Assembly: GCA_039798265.1 (NCBI GenBank)
Contig: JBDKGH010000127.1
Coordinates: 1-31,694 of the forward strand
Reading direction: 5' to 3'
Length of the DNA stretch: 31,694 nt
Origin: JBDKGH01 sp039798265
Lineage (GTDB): Bacteria > Bacteroidota > Bacteroidia > Flavobacteriales_D > Sanyastnellaceae
Part shown: positions 1-8,362 of the stretch, piece by piece
Layout of the letters: the number at the start of each line of letters is the position of its first letter
Position numbering within the stretch: position 1 is the stretch's first letter
Translations under genes and position numbers: made by a program
The notes under the pieces: generated by a model
What the model saw: only the letters and a program-made list of their open reading frames with translations
The model's database searches: none
What the model was told of the DNA's origin: nothing

Positions 1-742
1 CCAAGGTGTCTATTTCTTGAGCATAACAAATATCAGCAGGTGAGCCCAAACCAGGCGCTGTGATCACTTGTGTAGTAGAAAACTCACTCGAGAATTTAGT
101 GATGCGTGTAGGTGACCAACTGGCTACGTAAAAATTACCATCGCCATCATGGTCTATACCATCGCAATTCGTTAAGCTCGTAGGTGTAAGAATAGAAACG
201 GTATAATCTGCGAGGTTGATTGATTTAATAGGCGCAGATGCTCCCCAACATACATACACCAATCTATTATTTGCACCGTCATAGGTGATTCCATTCGGCG
301 TTTTTGTGTCAGTATAAATCAACGTTGATGTAGGAGCTGCAAAATCAGCCATGCTGATTTCATGAATTTTTTTTGCGCCAAAATCCGTTACCCACAAACG
401 GTTGATACCATCAGAAGCCAAACCATTCAAAAAGTTCGCTCCCGAAATAGTGATCGATGTTACCTGAGCACCACTAGTGAGATCATATCCTTTTATAGAA
501 CTACCCGTAATCGCAAAAAGAGTATTTCCCATCACCTCCATTCCATAACTTGCTGTAGCGTTCGTACCGAAATATGCCACTTCATTGCCATCACCGTCTA
601 CTTCTACTATGCTATTCACATTGGACACAAGAAAACGACCGTAAACGTTGTCATACTCCACGGACTCAATGGTACCTAGATTTTGTGCACTGGTTCCAAT
701 CGTCATTGCAGCAAGGAGAGAAAAGAGTAAAGATTTTTTCAT
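1..742 (-). CDS. Secreted beta-propeller protein (NHL/SMP-30-like), 3' end cut by window edge
   Basis: The reading frame is open from an ATG at 742 to the window edge (247 codons), so the C-terminus is missing. It begins with a signal peptide (MKKSLLFSLLAAMTIGTSAQ) with a likely cleavage after the AQ. The rest consists of repeated blade-like units: a short 'VDGDGNEVAYFGT' strand, 'NGLASDGINRLWVTDFGAKKIHEI', 'PNGITYDGANNRLVYV' and 'NCDGIDHDGDGNFYVASW'. These resemble NHL/SMP-30/gluconolactonase-type propellers, in which a loop asparagine or aspartate precedes 'G(I/L)'. Known: such proteins in Bacteroidota are often exported and carry a T9SS sorting domain at the C-terminus; that end is not visible here, so this is only a possibility. 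No enzymatic activity can be assigned. The plus-strand reading frames across this region are shadows. Confidence 0.8.
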   Translation of the reverse strand, partial: MKKSLLFSLLAAMTIGTSAQNLGTIESVEYDNVYGRFLVSNVNSIVEVDGDGNEVAYFGTNATASYGMEVMGNTLFAITGSSIKGYDLTSGAQVTSITISGANFLNGLASDGINRLWVTDFGAKKIHEISMADFAAPTSTLIYTDTKTPNGITYDGANNRLVYVCWGASAPIKSINLADYTVSILTPTSLTNCDGIDHDGDGNFYVASWSPTRITKFSSEFSTTQVITAPGLGSPADICYAQEIDTL

Positions 743-903
743 TTCAAAGGTTGATTTACTACAAACGTGAGCAATAATTTCTCATTCTCCAAAACAGAGT
801 GTTGGTCAATCAAGGAATTCTGAGCAACGTGAATGCTTGTCTTGAAAAAAAAACAAGTGAAAAAGAGCGATTCTACGCATATTTGAACAGCCAAATGTCA
901 CCC

Positions 904-1320
904 ATGAAGATCAAGATTTATTTTTTCCTCTTACTTGCCGCGCTTGTGTTGAACCAATGCCATTCAACAGGCTCTAGCCATCCTACCGAGGAAAAAAACA
1001 ACATTCTTGGACCCGAGCTGCTCAATGCCTACATCGAATCGGACAAACCCGTTCTGGTTGATTTTAATGCAACATGGTGTGCGCCATGTCGTACCATGCA
1101 CCCTTTATTGGCTGAAGTAAGCAATACCTACGCCTCATCATTAACAGTTGTTTCCGTTGATGTAGATGAGTATCCCGATTGGGCAGATAAGTATAAGGTT
1201 CGTTCGCTGCCTACTTTCATGATTTTCAAAAAGGGAAAAACAATTCTCACCCACGAGGGCAGCACTTCGAAAGAAGATTTTATAGCCAAAATAGAAACAG
1301 CCTTACAGGCAGCTCAGTGA
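904..1320 (+). CDS. Exported thioredoxin-fold protein (WCAPC active site)
   Basis: A 138-residue thioredoxin-like protein. The ATG at 904 starts an N-terminal hydrophobic segment (residues 5-16) that ends in LNQC at residues 16-19. Longer readings from a TTG at 799 or the ATG at 895 would put 35 or 3 extra residues before the signal and are less likely. Cys19 could be a lipid anchor, but Asn-Gln before the cysteine is a poor lipobox, so a cleaved or uncleaved signal is also possible. The thioredoxin fold follows: strand 'KPVLVDFNATWCAPC' with the redox pair Cys59/Cys62, the cis-proline loop 'RSLPTF' (Pro103) and 'GKTILTHEG'. Known: such proteins reduce or isomerise disulfides outside the cytoplasm, or supply cytochrome maturation. 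The partner is not identifiable here. Its stop overlaps the end of the convergent glycosyltransferase gene by 7 bases. Confidence 0.85.
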   Translation: MKIKIYFFLLLAALVLNQCHSTGSSHPTEEKNNILGPELLNAYIESDKPVLVDFNATWCAPCRTMHPLLAEVSNTYASSLTVVSVDVDEYPDWADKYKVRSLPTFMIFKKGKTILTHEGSTSKEDFIAKIETALQAAQ

Positions 1321-2720
1321 CCTTGCAACTGATACACGAGAAAATCTTCATTTTCAAAAGCAACAGGAAAGTCCAACGGGGTTTGAAATAGATGTCGATC
1401 AAAAATGATCCACTTGGCACCCTTTTCCTGATACGCTAACCAGAACCTATCGGTGTTCGCCTCTTCCTCATCAAAACTCCATCCTTTGCGATGGGCAAAA
1501 TAAATGAGCTGTGGATCACCTCCACCATTAATGGCAATCAAATCTGTTGGCTCCGCTAGTTGATTTACCATGTCCTCCAATGTCAATTTGTAGCGTTGAT
1601 TCTTTTTGATAAAAAAATCGTGCTGCTGATTGATGATTCCCTCGAGCATACCGACAGCCAAAAGAGTAAAGATGATTTTTTTATTGTCCAAAAAACGTAG
1701 GCCAAACGCGGCAATCAGCGCCATAATAGGAACGTAAGGGATAATGTAGTAGTCGTGATGCTGAAAAAAACGTCCCGATTTCACCGCATACACCGCAAAT
1801 ATGAAGGTGATGATTCCAAACACATAAATCAAACGGATATTTCGCTCTCGCCATAAGCGAACTAAACCAGCTACAAAGAGAATAAAAAACACAAAGCCGT
1901 TAAATGCGCTGAAATAAAAACGCTTCGCTACATTTCCCCAATGGTTGTAAATTTCATCAACTCCTTCAGCAAAAGAAGACCCGATATTATACCATTTTCC
2001 AGATAGATCAGACAGATGAATACACCAGATAAAATACCAATAATACACGATGCCTATGCACAGCACAGTTACGAGAGAAAATGAAAAAAGCCGTCCCTTT
2101 TTATCCCAGCATTTCCAAGCTGGTGCAATAAAAAGTGCTAAGTAAATTCCCGCTGGAATTTTGGATAAAACACCGAGCAGCGCTAGCAGTCCATAACCTA
2201 TTAAATTCTTCGCCTTCCCTTCTTCGAGATATTGCAATCCATGCCATAAAGCCATCATCACCAAAGACACGCAAAAAGTATCCGACATTGTTTTACGCGA
2301 GAACGCAAACCAAATTGAACTTAACAAAATGAGCGAAGCCTGAAAGGCCAACTTTTCATCCGCATATTTTTTGACTAGTCGATAAAAAAACCAAATACCT
2401 AAGGAACTTATGATCAAGTTGATCAATCGACCGTACCAATGATCATATCCAACTACATCAGCCACCAAAGCGTGAGCGTAGTACAGGGCAGGAAACTCCA
2501 TTCCCACATACCCCAATCCTCCGTTGGTTTCGTTTACTGTTGGGTAAAAAATACTGCTTTGATCCTCTACAAAATTTCGAGCGACCATTAAGCCCGTGCA
2601 TTGGCGCCAGCTGTGTCCACTTTCGAGTGGAGCGTTCGTAATACCAATGAGACGAATAAAGAAAAACACCAGAATCCAAACTCCGATGTTATTCCATTTT
2701 ATGTAGTGGCTTAATTTCAA
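1314..2720 (-). CDS. Membrane glycosyltransferase, GT39/ArnT-PMT-like (GT-C fold)
   Basis: A 468-residue polytopic membrane protein with about ten hydrophobic segments and a soluble C-terminal part of roughly 100 residues. The first periplasmic loop (about residues 28-50, 'NAPLESGHSWRQC') resembles Bacteroidota glycosyltransferase family 39 proteins, in which an acidic residue in this loop is part of the active site. Known for the family: transfer of a sugar from a polyprenyl-phosphate donor at the outer face of the inner membrane; the acceptor here is unknown. The start is a TTG at 2720: no ATG occurs until about residue 45, inside the conserved region, and the TTG overlaps the purK stop as TTGA. 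This implies translational coupling to purK, although no pathway link is known. The 3' end overlaps the convergent thioredoxin gene. Confidence 0.8.
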   Translation of the reverse strand: MKLSHYIKWNNIGVWILVFFFIRLIGITNAPLESGHSWRQCTGLMVARNFVEDQSSIFYPTVNETNGGLGYVGMEFPALYYAHALVADVVGYDHWYGRLINLIISSLGIWFFYRLVKKYADEKLAFQASLILLSSIWFAFSRKTMSDTFCVSLVMMALWHGLQYLEEGKAKNLIGYGLLALLGVLSKIPAGIYLALFIAPAWKCWDKKGRLFSFSLVTVLCIGIVYYWYFIWCIHLSDLSGKWYNIGSSFAEGVDEIYNHWGNVAKRFYFSAFNGFVFFILFVAGLVRLWRERNIRLIYVFGIITFIFAVYAVKSGRFFQHHDYYIIPYVPIMALIAAFGLRFLDNKKIIFTLLAVGMLEGIINQQHDFFIKKNQRYKLTLEDMVNQLAEPTDLIAINGGGDPQLIYFAHRKGWSFDEEEANTDRFWLAYQEKGAKWIIFDRHLFQTPLDFPVAFENEDFLVYQLQGH

Positions 2721-3862
2721 ACGCTCACTACGCGTATTGTGGAAAGCACTTTTCGCGCATTCACTTTTGCTGTTTCTAAATCCGAATGCGTTACAGTGAC
2801 GTGTCCCATTTTTCGAAATGGTTTCGTACTAGCCTTTCCATATAGATGAACATATACACCCGGCATGGCCAATGCTTCTCGCATTCCTTCATAATTGACT
2901 GGGCCGGTAAAACCTTTTTCTCCTAAAAGATTAATCATTACCGCCGGCTGTATCAGCCTTGTATCACCCAATGGCAAATTCAAAATAGAACGCAGGTGCT
3001 GTTCATATTGAGATGTCCCGCACGCTTCTATGGTGTGGTGACCGCTGTTGTGGGGGCGCGGGGCAATTTCGTTCACCAGTACTTGACCCGATTTTGTCAC
3101 AAAAAATTCGATGGCTAAAAGTCCAACAAAATCGAGAGCCTTCACCAATTTATGAGCAATCTCTTCCGCCTGTTGCGTCACTTCGTGGCTTACAGCAGCG
3201 GGACTAAACAAAAACTCCACTAAGTTCGCTTCTGGATTAAATTCCATTTCTACTATCGGGAAAGTAACCATTTCGCCGCTTTCATTGCGTGCAATCAGAA
3301 TGGCAATCTCCTTTTCAAAATCCACCATTTTTTCCAACACACTGGGCACATCGAAAGCTTTTTCAATATCAGCAGTGGTGCGCAGTGGCTGCACTCCTTT
3401 GCCATCATAACCGCCGGTGCGCATTTTTTGCATGACTGGGAAATCGCCAACAAAACGTTCAATATCTTCCTTCGAGTCGATGAGATAAAATGGTGCGGTG
3501 GGGATTTGATGTTCTGCGTAAAATTGTTTTTGAAGACCTTTATCTTTCACTATTCGCAAAATAGCAGGATCGGGGTACACTTTTACACCTTCACTTTTCA
3601 GCTTTTCTAAGGCCTCTACATTCACGTGCTCAATTTCGATGGTTAACACATCTTGATTTTTTCCAAAAGCATAAACGGTGTCAAAATCATCAAAACTCCC
3701 TTGGGTGAAGGAATGAGCGTAAGGAGCGCAAGGTGCGTCAGCAGCAGGATCTAATACTGAAATATGGACATCATAATTGATGGCTTCTTGAATAAACATT
3801 CGTCCGAGTTGACCACCACCTAAAATTCCCAAACGCAAATTGCCAGAGTAAAAAGCTTTCAT
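2717..3862 (-). CDS. purK: N5-carboxyaminoimidazole ribonucleotide synthase PurK
   Basis: A 381-residue ATP-grasp enzyme of de novo purine synthesis that converts 5-aminoimidazole ribonucleotide, bicarbonate and ATP to N5-CAIR in the cytoplasm. Seen: an N-terminal Rossmann-like start (LGILGGGQLGRMFIQEA, residues 11-27), the ATP-grasp segment 'RTGGYDGKGVQPL' that positions ATP, 'EKMVDFEKEIAILIARN', and the metal-binding 'NEIAPRPHNSGHHTIEAC' near residue 270. Length and motif order match the family. The ATG at 3862 lies five bases after a TACCTTTG promoter box, so the mRNA may have almost no leader. The downstream GT39 gene overlaps its stop. PurE is not in the window. Confidence 0.95.
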   Translation of the reverse strand: MKAFYSGNLRLGILGGGQLGRMFIQEAINYDVHISVLDPAADAPCAPYAHSFTQGSFDDFDTVYAFGKNQDVLTIEIEHVNVEALEKLKSEGVKVYPDPAILRIVKDKGLQKQFYAEHQIPTAPFYLIDSKEDIERFVGDFPVMQKMRTGGYDGKGVQPLRTTADIEKAFDVPSVLEKMVDFEKEIAILIARNESGEMVTFPIVEMEFNPEANLVEFLFSPAAVSHEVTQQAEEIAHKLVKALDFVGLLAIEFFVTKSGQVLVNEIAPRPHNSGHHTIEACGTSQYEQHLRSILNLPLGDTRLIQPAVMINLLGEKGFTGPVNYEGMREALAMPGVYVHLYGKASTKPFRKMGHVTVTHSDLETAKVNARKVLSTIRVVSV

Positions 3863-3867
3863 GGCGG

Positions 3868-3896
3868 CAAAGGTACGTTTTCAGCATCAGATTCAA
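3868..3896 (-). promoter_or_regulatory. Predicted purK promoter (-7 TACCTTTG, -33 TTG)
   Basis: On the minus strand TACCTTTG (3875 to 3868) fits the Bacteroidota -7 consensus TAnnTTTG, with TTG (3896-3894) 18 bases upstream. Only five bases (CCGCC) separate the box from the purK ATG, so transcription would start at or within a base or two of the start codon. Confidence 0.5.
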
Positions 3897-3961
3897 GGCA
3901 TTTCGAATGATAGTTAATCAACTGTGGAAATCTTACCCCGCATCCAAGCACTGCTCCTTTT

Positions 3962-3969
3962 TAACTTCG
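3962..3969 (+). promoter_or_regulatory. Possible thyA -7 box (TAACTTCG)
   Basis: TAACTTCG fits the TAnnTTCG variant of the Bacteroidota -7 element and ends eight bases before the thyA ATG. No convincing -33 TTG is visible at the usual distance, so this is weaker than the purK site that faces away from it in the same 115-bp intergenic region. Confidence 0.35.
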
Positions 3970-3977
3970 CTGATGCA

Positions 3978-4772
3978 ATGAAACAATACCACGATTTACT
4001 TCAACATTTGCTCGATAACGGCGCTGCTAAAAGCGACCGCACAGGCACAGGCACACTCAGTGTTTTCGGGCATCAAATGCGCTTTAACCTCGAAGAAGGC
4101 TTTCCTGTAGTCACTACCAAAAAACTTCACCTTCGCAGCATTATCATTGAGTTATTGTGGTTTTTGAAAGGCGACACCAACATTCAATACCTCAAGGACA
4201 ATGGCGTAAGCATTTGGGACGAATGGGCTGACGAAAATGGCAACCTCGGTCCTGTATATGGCTACCAGTGGCGCTCTTGGCCCAATCCAGACGGCACACA
4301 CACCGACCAAATTGTCAAATTAATTGAAGGGTTGAAAAAAAATCCAGACTCTCGTCGTCACATCGTATCCGCCTGGAATCCTTCTTTTATTGATCAAATG
4401 GCCCTTCCTCCTTGCCACTGTTTGTTCCAATTTTATGTAGCTGATGGCAAGTTGAGTTGTCAGCTCTATCAGCGCAGTTGCGATACTTTCCTTGGTGTTC
4501 CATTCAACATAGCCTCTTATGCGTTGTTGACCATGATGATCGCGCAAGTAGTAGGACTAAAACCAGGCGAATTCGTATGGACGGGCGGCGATGTGCATTT
4601 GTATTCCAATCACATTGAGCAGGCTAAACTGCAGTTGAGCAGAGAGCTGCGTCCACTGCCTACCATGAAAATCAATCCAGAAGTAAAAGATCTTTTTGCT
4701 TTTGAATACAGTGATTTCGAACTGATCAATTATGATCCACATCCACACATCAAAGCGGCTGTTGCTGTATAA
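3978..4772 (+). CDS. thyA: Thymidylate synthase ThyA
   Basis: Methylates dUMP to dTMP with 5,10-methylene-tetrahydrofolate, releasing dihydrofolate. With the ATG at 3978 the protein has 264 residues, the same as E. coli ThyA, and the catalytic cysteine in 'LPPCHC' falls at residue 146, the same number. This decides the start over an upstream GTG at 3924. Other conserved parts seen: 'SDRTGTGTLSVFGHQMRF' (phosphate-binding Arg21), 'ELLWFLKGDTN', 'GPVYGYQWR', 'DSRRHIVSAWNP', 'QLYQRSCDTFLGVPFNIASYALL' and the C-terminal 'PHPHIKAAVAV'. The 3' neighbour folA starts three bases after the stop, an operon pairing that recycles the dihydrofolate product. Confidence 0.97.
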   Translation: MKQYHDLLQHLLDNGAAKSDRTGTGTLSVFGHQMRFNLEEGFPVVTTKKLHLRSIIIELLWFLKGDTNIQYLKDNGVSIWDEWADENGNLGPVYGYQWRSWPNPDGTHTDQIVKLIEGLKKNPDSRRHIVSAWNPSFIDQMALPPCHCLFQFYVADGKLSCQLYQRSCDTFLGVPFNIASYALLTMMIAQVVGLKPGEFVWTGGDVHLYSNHIEQAKLQLSRELRPLPTMKINPEVKDLFAFEYSDFELINYDPHPHIKAAVAV

Positions 4773-4775
4773 AGC

Positions 4776-5300
4776 ATGAAGATTAGTTTAATAGCGGCCT
4801 TAGGTCGCAATAAAGAGATCGGAGCAAACAACGATCTGATGTGGCACTTACCCGCCGACATGCGTTTTTTTAAATCGAGTACGCTGAACCATGTCATTAT
4901 AATGGGGCGCCGAAACTACGATAGTATTCCAGAGCGCTTTCGACCATTTAGTGATCGCACCAATATGGTCATCACACGCGACCAAAATTTTGTTGCGCCT
5001 GGCTGCCACGTTTTTACCACCTTGCAAGACGCCATTGCGCAAGCAAAAGACTTAGGAGAAACGGAGGCCTTTGTTATTGGTGGTGCTCAGATTTATGATC
5101 TCGCACTCCAGACGCTTCCTGTTGACCACCTTTACCTCACACACATCGACGCCGAGTTTCCACAGGCAGATACTTTTTTCCCCACCTGGAACGAATCCGA
5201 GTGGACCAAAACCTTGCTTTCAGAGCATGCTGCTGATGAGAAACACGCATTTAGTTTCAAAGTCTATCGTTATGATCGCCTAGGTAAAAGCGGAGAGTAG
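4776..5300 (+). CDS. folA: Dihydrofolate reductase FolA
   Basis: A 174-residue NADPH-dependent reductase regenerating tetrahydrofolate from the dihydrofolate made by ThyA. Seen: 'ISLIAALGRNKEIGANNDL' at the N-terminus, the Met20-loop equivalent 'MWHLPADMRFFK' with Trp23 and the proton-donating acidic residue Asp29, the NADPH-binding 'HVIIMGRRNYDSIP', 'RTNMVITRD' and 'AFVIGGAQIYDLAL'. The position normally occupied by Pro in 'PW' is Met here. This does not obviously impair the fold, and related Bacteroidota enzymes commonly carry Leu or Met at this site. The ATG at 4776 follows the thyA stop by three bases, so translation is probably coupled. Confidence 0.95.
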   Translation: MKISLIAALGRNKEIGANNDLMWHLPADMRFFKSSTLNHVIIMGRRNYDSIPERFRPFSDRTNMVITRDQNFVAPGCHVFTTLQDAIAQAKDLGETEAFVIGGAQIYDLALQTLPVDHLYLTHIDAEFPQADTFFPTWNESEWTKTLLSEHAADEKHAFSFKVYRYDRLGKSGE

Positions 5301-5486
5301 AAAAAAAATGACAATTATCAGACACTTGACTGATGTATTTCGATGACTGTCCATTTCTTTTGTTTTCAATGATTTAACCAACCTAATGCACCCGCTTTTT
5401 TTCCCATTCGGCTCGGCATGACAAAGAGATGACATTTCAATAAAACCGCTCTACCACCTTTGTGACCATAAGAGAAAGAGGTAACA

Positions 5487-6719
5487 GTGAACGAACTTCG
5501 AGTAATAGCCCTAACCCACAAAAACTTGCCTTTGGAAAACATCGGTGAGTTTCATCTTTCCGATGAAAAGCGCAATGATGTTTTGGCCCAAATAAAGGCC
5601 AATATGGGCATGGAAGAAATCATGTTCCTCAGCACATGCAACCGTGTTGAGATTATTTTCACCTTACCGCACTTTGTATGTCCTGGCGTTACCGGACAAA
5701 TCTTACACATCATTCGCCCCGATTTTTCTGCCGAACAGATCAAAGAATTAGCACAAAAAGCAGAACGTTATAACGGGCCCGAAGCCATCGAACACGTGTT
5801 GCGTGTAGCCTCGAGCCTCGACTCAGTAGTAATCGGTGAGCGTGAAATCATTACCCAATTGCGCAAAGCCTACGAGGAATGCCACGCCGCACACCTCACT
5901 GGTGATCACCTTCGATTGGTTAATCGTCACGCTATACTTACGGCTAAAGAAATCTTCACTCATACTGACCTTTCCAAGAAACCAGTTTCAGTTGTTTCCT
6001 TGGCTTGGCAGGAGTTTAGAGAAAAAAATATAGCTACGGATGCACGTATTTTGCTCGTAGGTGCAGGCCAAATCATCCGCAACTTTTCGAAGTTCTTGTT
6101 TGAAAATGGCTATACCAATCTCGTTATCGCCAACCGCACGCTTTCAAACGCACAATCATTAGCCGACTCGTTTGGTGGCACGGCCATATCGCTCGACCAA
6201 TTGAGCCAATACGCCGATGGCTTCGCCGCACTGGTGAGTTGCACTGGCTCTGAAGACACCATCATTTCGGCGGAACTATTTGCTCAAATGAGTCAGGGGA
6301 AAAAAGGACTTCTCGCCATTGACCTTGCCTTACCAGCCGATATCGATCAAGATGTGATTGCCGCGCAAGAAGTAGTTTACGTGGGCATGAAAGAAATTCA
6401 AACAAAGGCATCTGCCAACATCGGTTTTCGCGCTCAAGCACTTGCCGATTGTGAGCCCATCATTCAATCTGGTATCAAAGAGTACGAGCGTGCCTTCCAT
6501 GAACGTCGTGTAGAACGTGCCATGCGCACCATTCCAGAAACCATTAAAGAAATCAAGAACACAGCTCTAGGTACTGTATTCGCTGAAGATCTTGAAAATT
6601 TGGATGAAAATTCTCGCGAGTTATTGGAGAAAATACTTCAATACATGGAGAAAAAGTATATTTCTGTGCCCATGAAGATGGCGCGTGAAGTACTTTTGGA
6701 TGCAGTATCGAAGAACTAA
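5487..6719 (+). CDS. hemA: Glutamyl-tRNA reductase HemA
   Basis: First committed enzyme of C5-pathway tetrapyrrole synthesis: NADPH-dependent reduction of glutamyl-tRNA(Glu) to glutamate-1-semialdehyde. The 410 residues show the N-terminal catalytic domain with nucleophile Cys51 in 'LSTCNRVEI', 'SLDSVVIGEREIITQL', the Rossmann segment 'ARILLVGAGQIIRNF' (about residues 187-200), and a helical C-terminal dimerisation part. The start is a GTG at 5487 with an unusually clear Shine-Dalgarno-like AGAGG a few bases upstream. No nearer ATG would keep the conserved 'RVIALTHKNLP' strand. It is first in a hemA-hemC-hemD run. A near-consensus -7 box (CACCTTTG, 5454-5461) precedes it in the 186-bp gap after folA. 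Confidence 0.95.
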   Translation: MNELRVIALTHKNLPLENIGEFHLSDEKRNDVLAQIKANMGMEEIMFLSTCNRVEIIFTLPHFVCPGVTGQILHIIRPDFSAEQIKELAQKAERYNGPEAIEHVLRVASSLDSVVIGEREIITQLRKAYEECHAAHLTGDHLRLVNRHAILTAKEIFTHTDLSKKPVSVVSLAWQEFREKNIATDARILLVGAGQIIRNFSKFLFENGYTNLVIANRTLSNAQSLADSFGGTAISLDQLSQYADGFAALVSCTGSEDTIISAELFAQMSQGKKGLLAIDLALPADIDQDVIAAQEVVYVGMKEIQTKASANIGFRAQALADCEPIIQSGIKEYERAFHERRVERAMRTIPETIKEIKNTALGTVFAEDLENLDENSRELLEKILQYMEKKYISVPMKMAREVLLDAVSKN

Positions 6720-6725
6720 TTTCCC

Positions 6726-7622
6726 TTGAAAAAAAACATCATTATTGGAACTCGCGGCAGCGACCTTGCTTTGTGGCAAGCTCACTTCGTGAAAAACAGC
6801 CTCGAAGCCTTAGGTTACGATTGTTTGTTGAACATCATCAAAACCCAAGGCGACCAGATTCAGCACCTCAGTCTCGATAAGCTAGAAGGGAAAGGATTTT
6901 TCACCAAAGAAATTGAAGAGGCATTGCTTCGGAAAGAAATTGACCTCGCTGTGCACTCGCACAAAGATTTGGAAACAGAGCAACCCGCAGGACTTACTAT
7001 AGCAGCCGTTAGTCATCGTGAAGATCCGTCTGATCTTCTACTCATTCGTAAAGAATGTGTAGATAGCACACAAAAATATAATTTGAAACAAGGAGCCCAA
7101 GTAGGTACTTCTTCCTCTCGCCGCAAAGCCCAAATGCTTCACTACCGTAAAGATGTTGAGCTATTGGACATCCGTGGAAATGTACCTACTCGAGTTCAAA
7201 AACTTCGTGATGGACACTTTGAGGCCATCCTATTGGCCAAAGCCGGTGTACACCGCCTTCAACTAGACCTTAGCGACTTGCATGTAGAAGTGCTACATCC
7301 TGAAGATTTCGTGCCAGCTCCAGCGCAAGGCGTATTAGCCATTCAATGCCGCGAAGAAGACGCAGAAATGCGCAACATCCTTTCTCACCTTCATCATACC
7401 GATGTAGCCGAACTCATACACATAGAACGCTCAGTGCTCAATCGCATGCAAGGCGGTTGTCACTTGCCTTTAGGCGTGTATGCTCGCAAAACGGAAGATG
7501 AATACGAAGTGCATGTTTCGATGGCTCCCACTTGGGACGCCCCTAACCGTCATCTCACCTTCATTTCTGACAACGCAGAAGCGCTCATTACGCAGATCGT
7601 TGCTGAAATTAAACCCCAATAA
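6726..7622 (+). CDS. hemC: Porphobilinogen deaminase (hydroxymethylbilane synthase) HemC
   Basis: Polymerises four porphobilinogens into hydroxymethylbilane. The 298 residues contain 'IIIGTRGSDLALWQAHFV' at the start, the catalytic aspartate in 'VHSHKDLE' (Asp81), the arginine-rich 'GTSSSRRKAQML' and 'DIRGNVPTRVQKL' that hold cofactor and chain carboxylates, and Cys245 in 'MQGGCHLPLG', the attachment site of the dipyrromethane cofactor. The start is a TTG at 6726, six bases after the hemA stop. The first internal Met is near residue 137, so a non-ATG start is required. The gene is followed after six bases by hemD. Confidence 0.95.
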   Translation: MKKNIIIGTRGSDLALWQAHFVKNSLEALGYDCLLNIIKTQGDQIQHLSLDKLEGKGFFTKEIEEALLRKEIDLAVHSHKDLETEQPAGLTIAAVSHREDPSDLLLIRKECVDSTQKYNLKQGAQVGTSSSRRKAQMLHYRKDVELLDIRGNVPTRVQKLRDGHFEAILLAKAGVHRLQLDLSDLHVEVLHPEDFVPAPAQGVLAIQCREEDAEMRNILSHLHHTDVAELIHIERSVLNRMQGGCHLPLGVYARKTEDEYEVHVSMAPTWDAPNRHLTFISDNAEALITQIVAEIKPQ

Positions 7623-7628
7623 ACTCTT

Positions 7629-8294
7629 ATGAGCACTTCTATTTTTTTTACCCGCGAAATTGCGGATGACTCTTCATTGTATAAAAAAATCAGTGCTCTT
7701 GGATGCACCATTTCGGGGCAAGCTCTTATCGCCACTGAAACGATTGTTCGATCAGAACCACTGCCTACCAGCCCTTGGATTTTCTTTAGTTCGAAACAGG
7801 CCGTGAGCCACTTTTTTGCTCAGTATCCAACGCCTAGTGCCAAACAGTGGGCAGCCATTGGCGAAGGCACAGCGCGCGAATTAAAAAAATACGGTGATGT
7901 ATCTTTCGTTGGCTCTGCCAATGACACAGCGCAGGTAGCAAAAGAATTTGCGCGTATGGCCGGCAAAGACAAAGTACTTTTCCCTATCAACGACATTTCG
8001 GTTCGAACCGTTCAAAGCGCCTTACCCGAATCGCAAGTAATTGATTGGGTTTGTTACCGCACCTCGCAAACCCCCACAGCCGTAGGATATTACGACATCG
8101 TTGTTTTTTCTAGTCCCAGCAACGTCGACTCCTTTTTGCAAGCTAACAAATGGCTTTCTACCCAAAAAGCGATTGCTTTTGGCAAAAGCACGGCAAACAA
8201 ATTGGTGGAAATGGGAATTGACACACCCATCATTTCGCAAGGAGTAAGTGATCAAGCCTTAGTGAACGCAATAAAAACTGCATTATCGAGTTAA
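7629..8294 (+). CDS. hemD: Uroporphyrinogen-III synthase HemD
   Basis: Closes and inverts ring D of hydroxymethylbilane to give uroporphyrinogen III. The family is poorly conserved in sequence. The assignment rests on length (221 residues), position directly after hemC, and typical features: 'IFFTREIADDSSLYKKISALG', 'WIFFSSKQAVSHFF', 'WAAIGEGTARELKKYG', 'FPINDISVRTVQSAL', 'YYDIVVFSSPSNVDSFL' and 'AIAFGKSTANKLVEMG'. These correspond to the two alternating alpha/beta domains of HemD. The ATG is at 7629. The remaining genes for heme synthesis (hemB, hemE and later) are not in the window. Confidence 0.88.
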   Translation: MSTSIFFTREIADDSSLYKKISALGCTISGQALIATETIVRSEPLPTSPWIFFSSKQAVSHFFAQYPTPSAKQWAAIGEGTARELKKYGDVSFVGSANDTAQVAKEFARMAGKDKVLFPINDISVRTVQSALPESQVIDWVCYRTSQTPTAVGYYDIVVFSSPSNVDSFLQANKWLSTQKAIAFGKSTANKLVEMGIDTPIISQGVSDQALVNAIKTALSS

Positions 8295-8362
8295 TTAGCC
8301 GCCTCTTCCTATATTCACGCTGGTAATAGACCTTCGAAAGAAAAGGAAGTTTACTTTTGACC

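Noticed and set aside
362..777. Plus-strand reading frames near the left edge
   Set aside because: They are antisense to a well-formed minus-strand propeller gene with a signal peptide and show no recognisable protein features.
799..903. N-terminal extension of the thioredoxin
   Set aside because: It would place 35 polar residues before a clear signal-like hydrophobic segment; the start at 904 fits better.
3924..3977. GTG start for thyA
   Set aside because: The ATG at 3978 gives exactly 264 residues with the catalytic cysteine at 146, matching the family, and the longer form would run through a promoter-like box.
4846..4866. Met instead of Pro before Trp23 in FolA as a sign of a trimethoprim-resistant or transferred enzyme
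   Set aside because: Leu or Met at this site is common in related chromosomal enzymes, and the thyA-folA context is ordinary.
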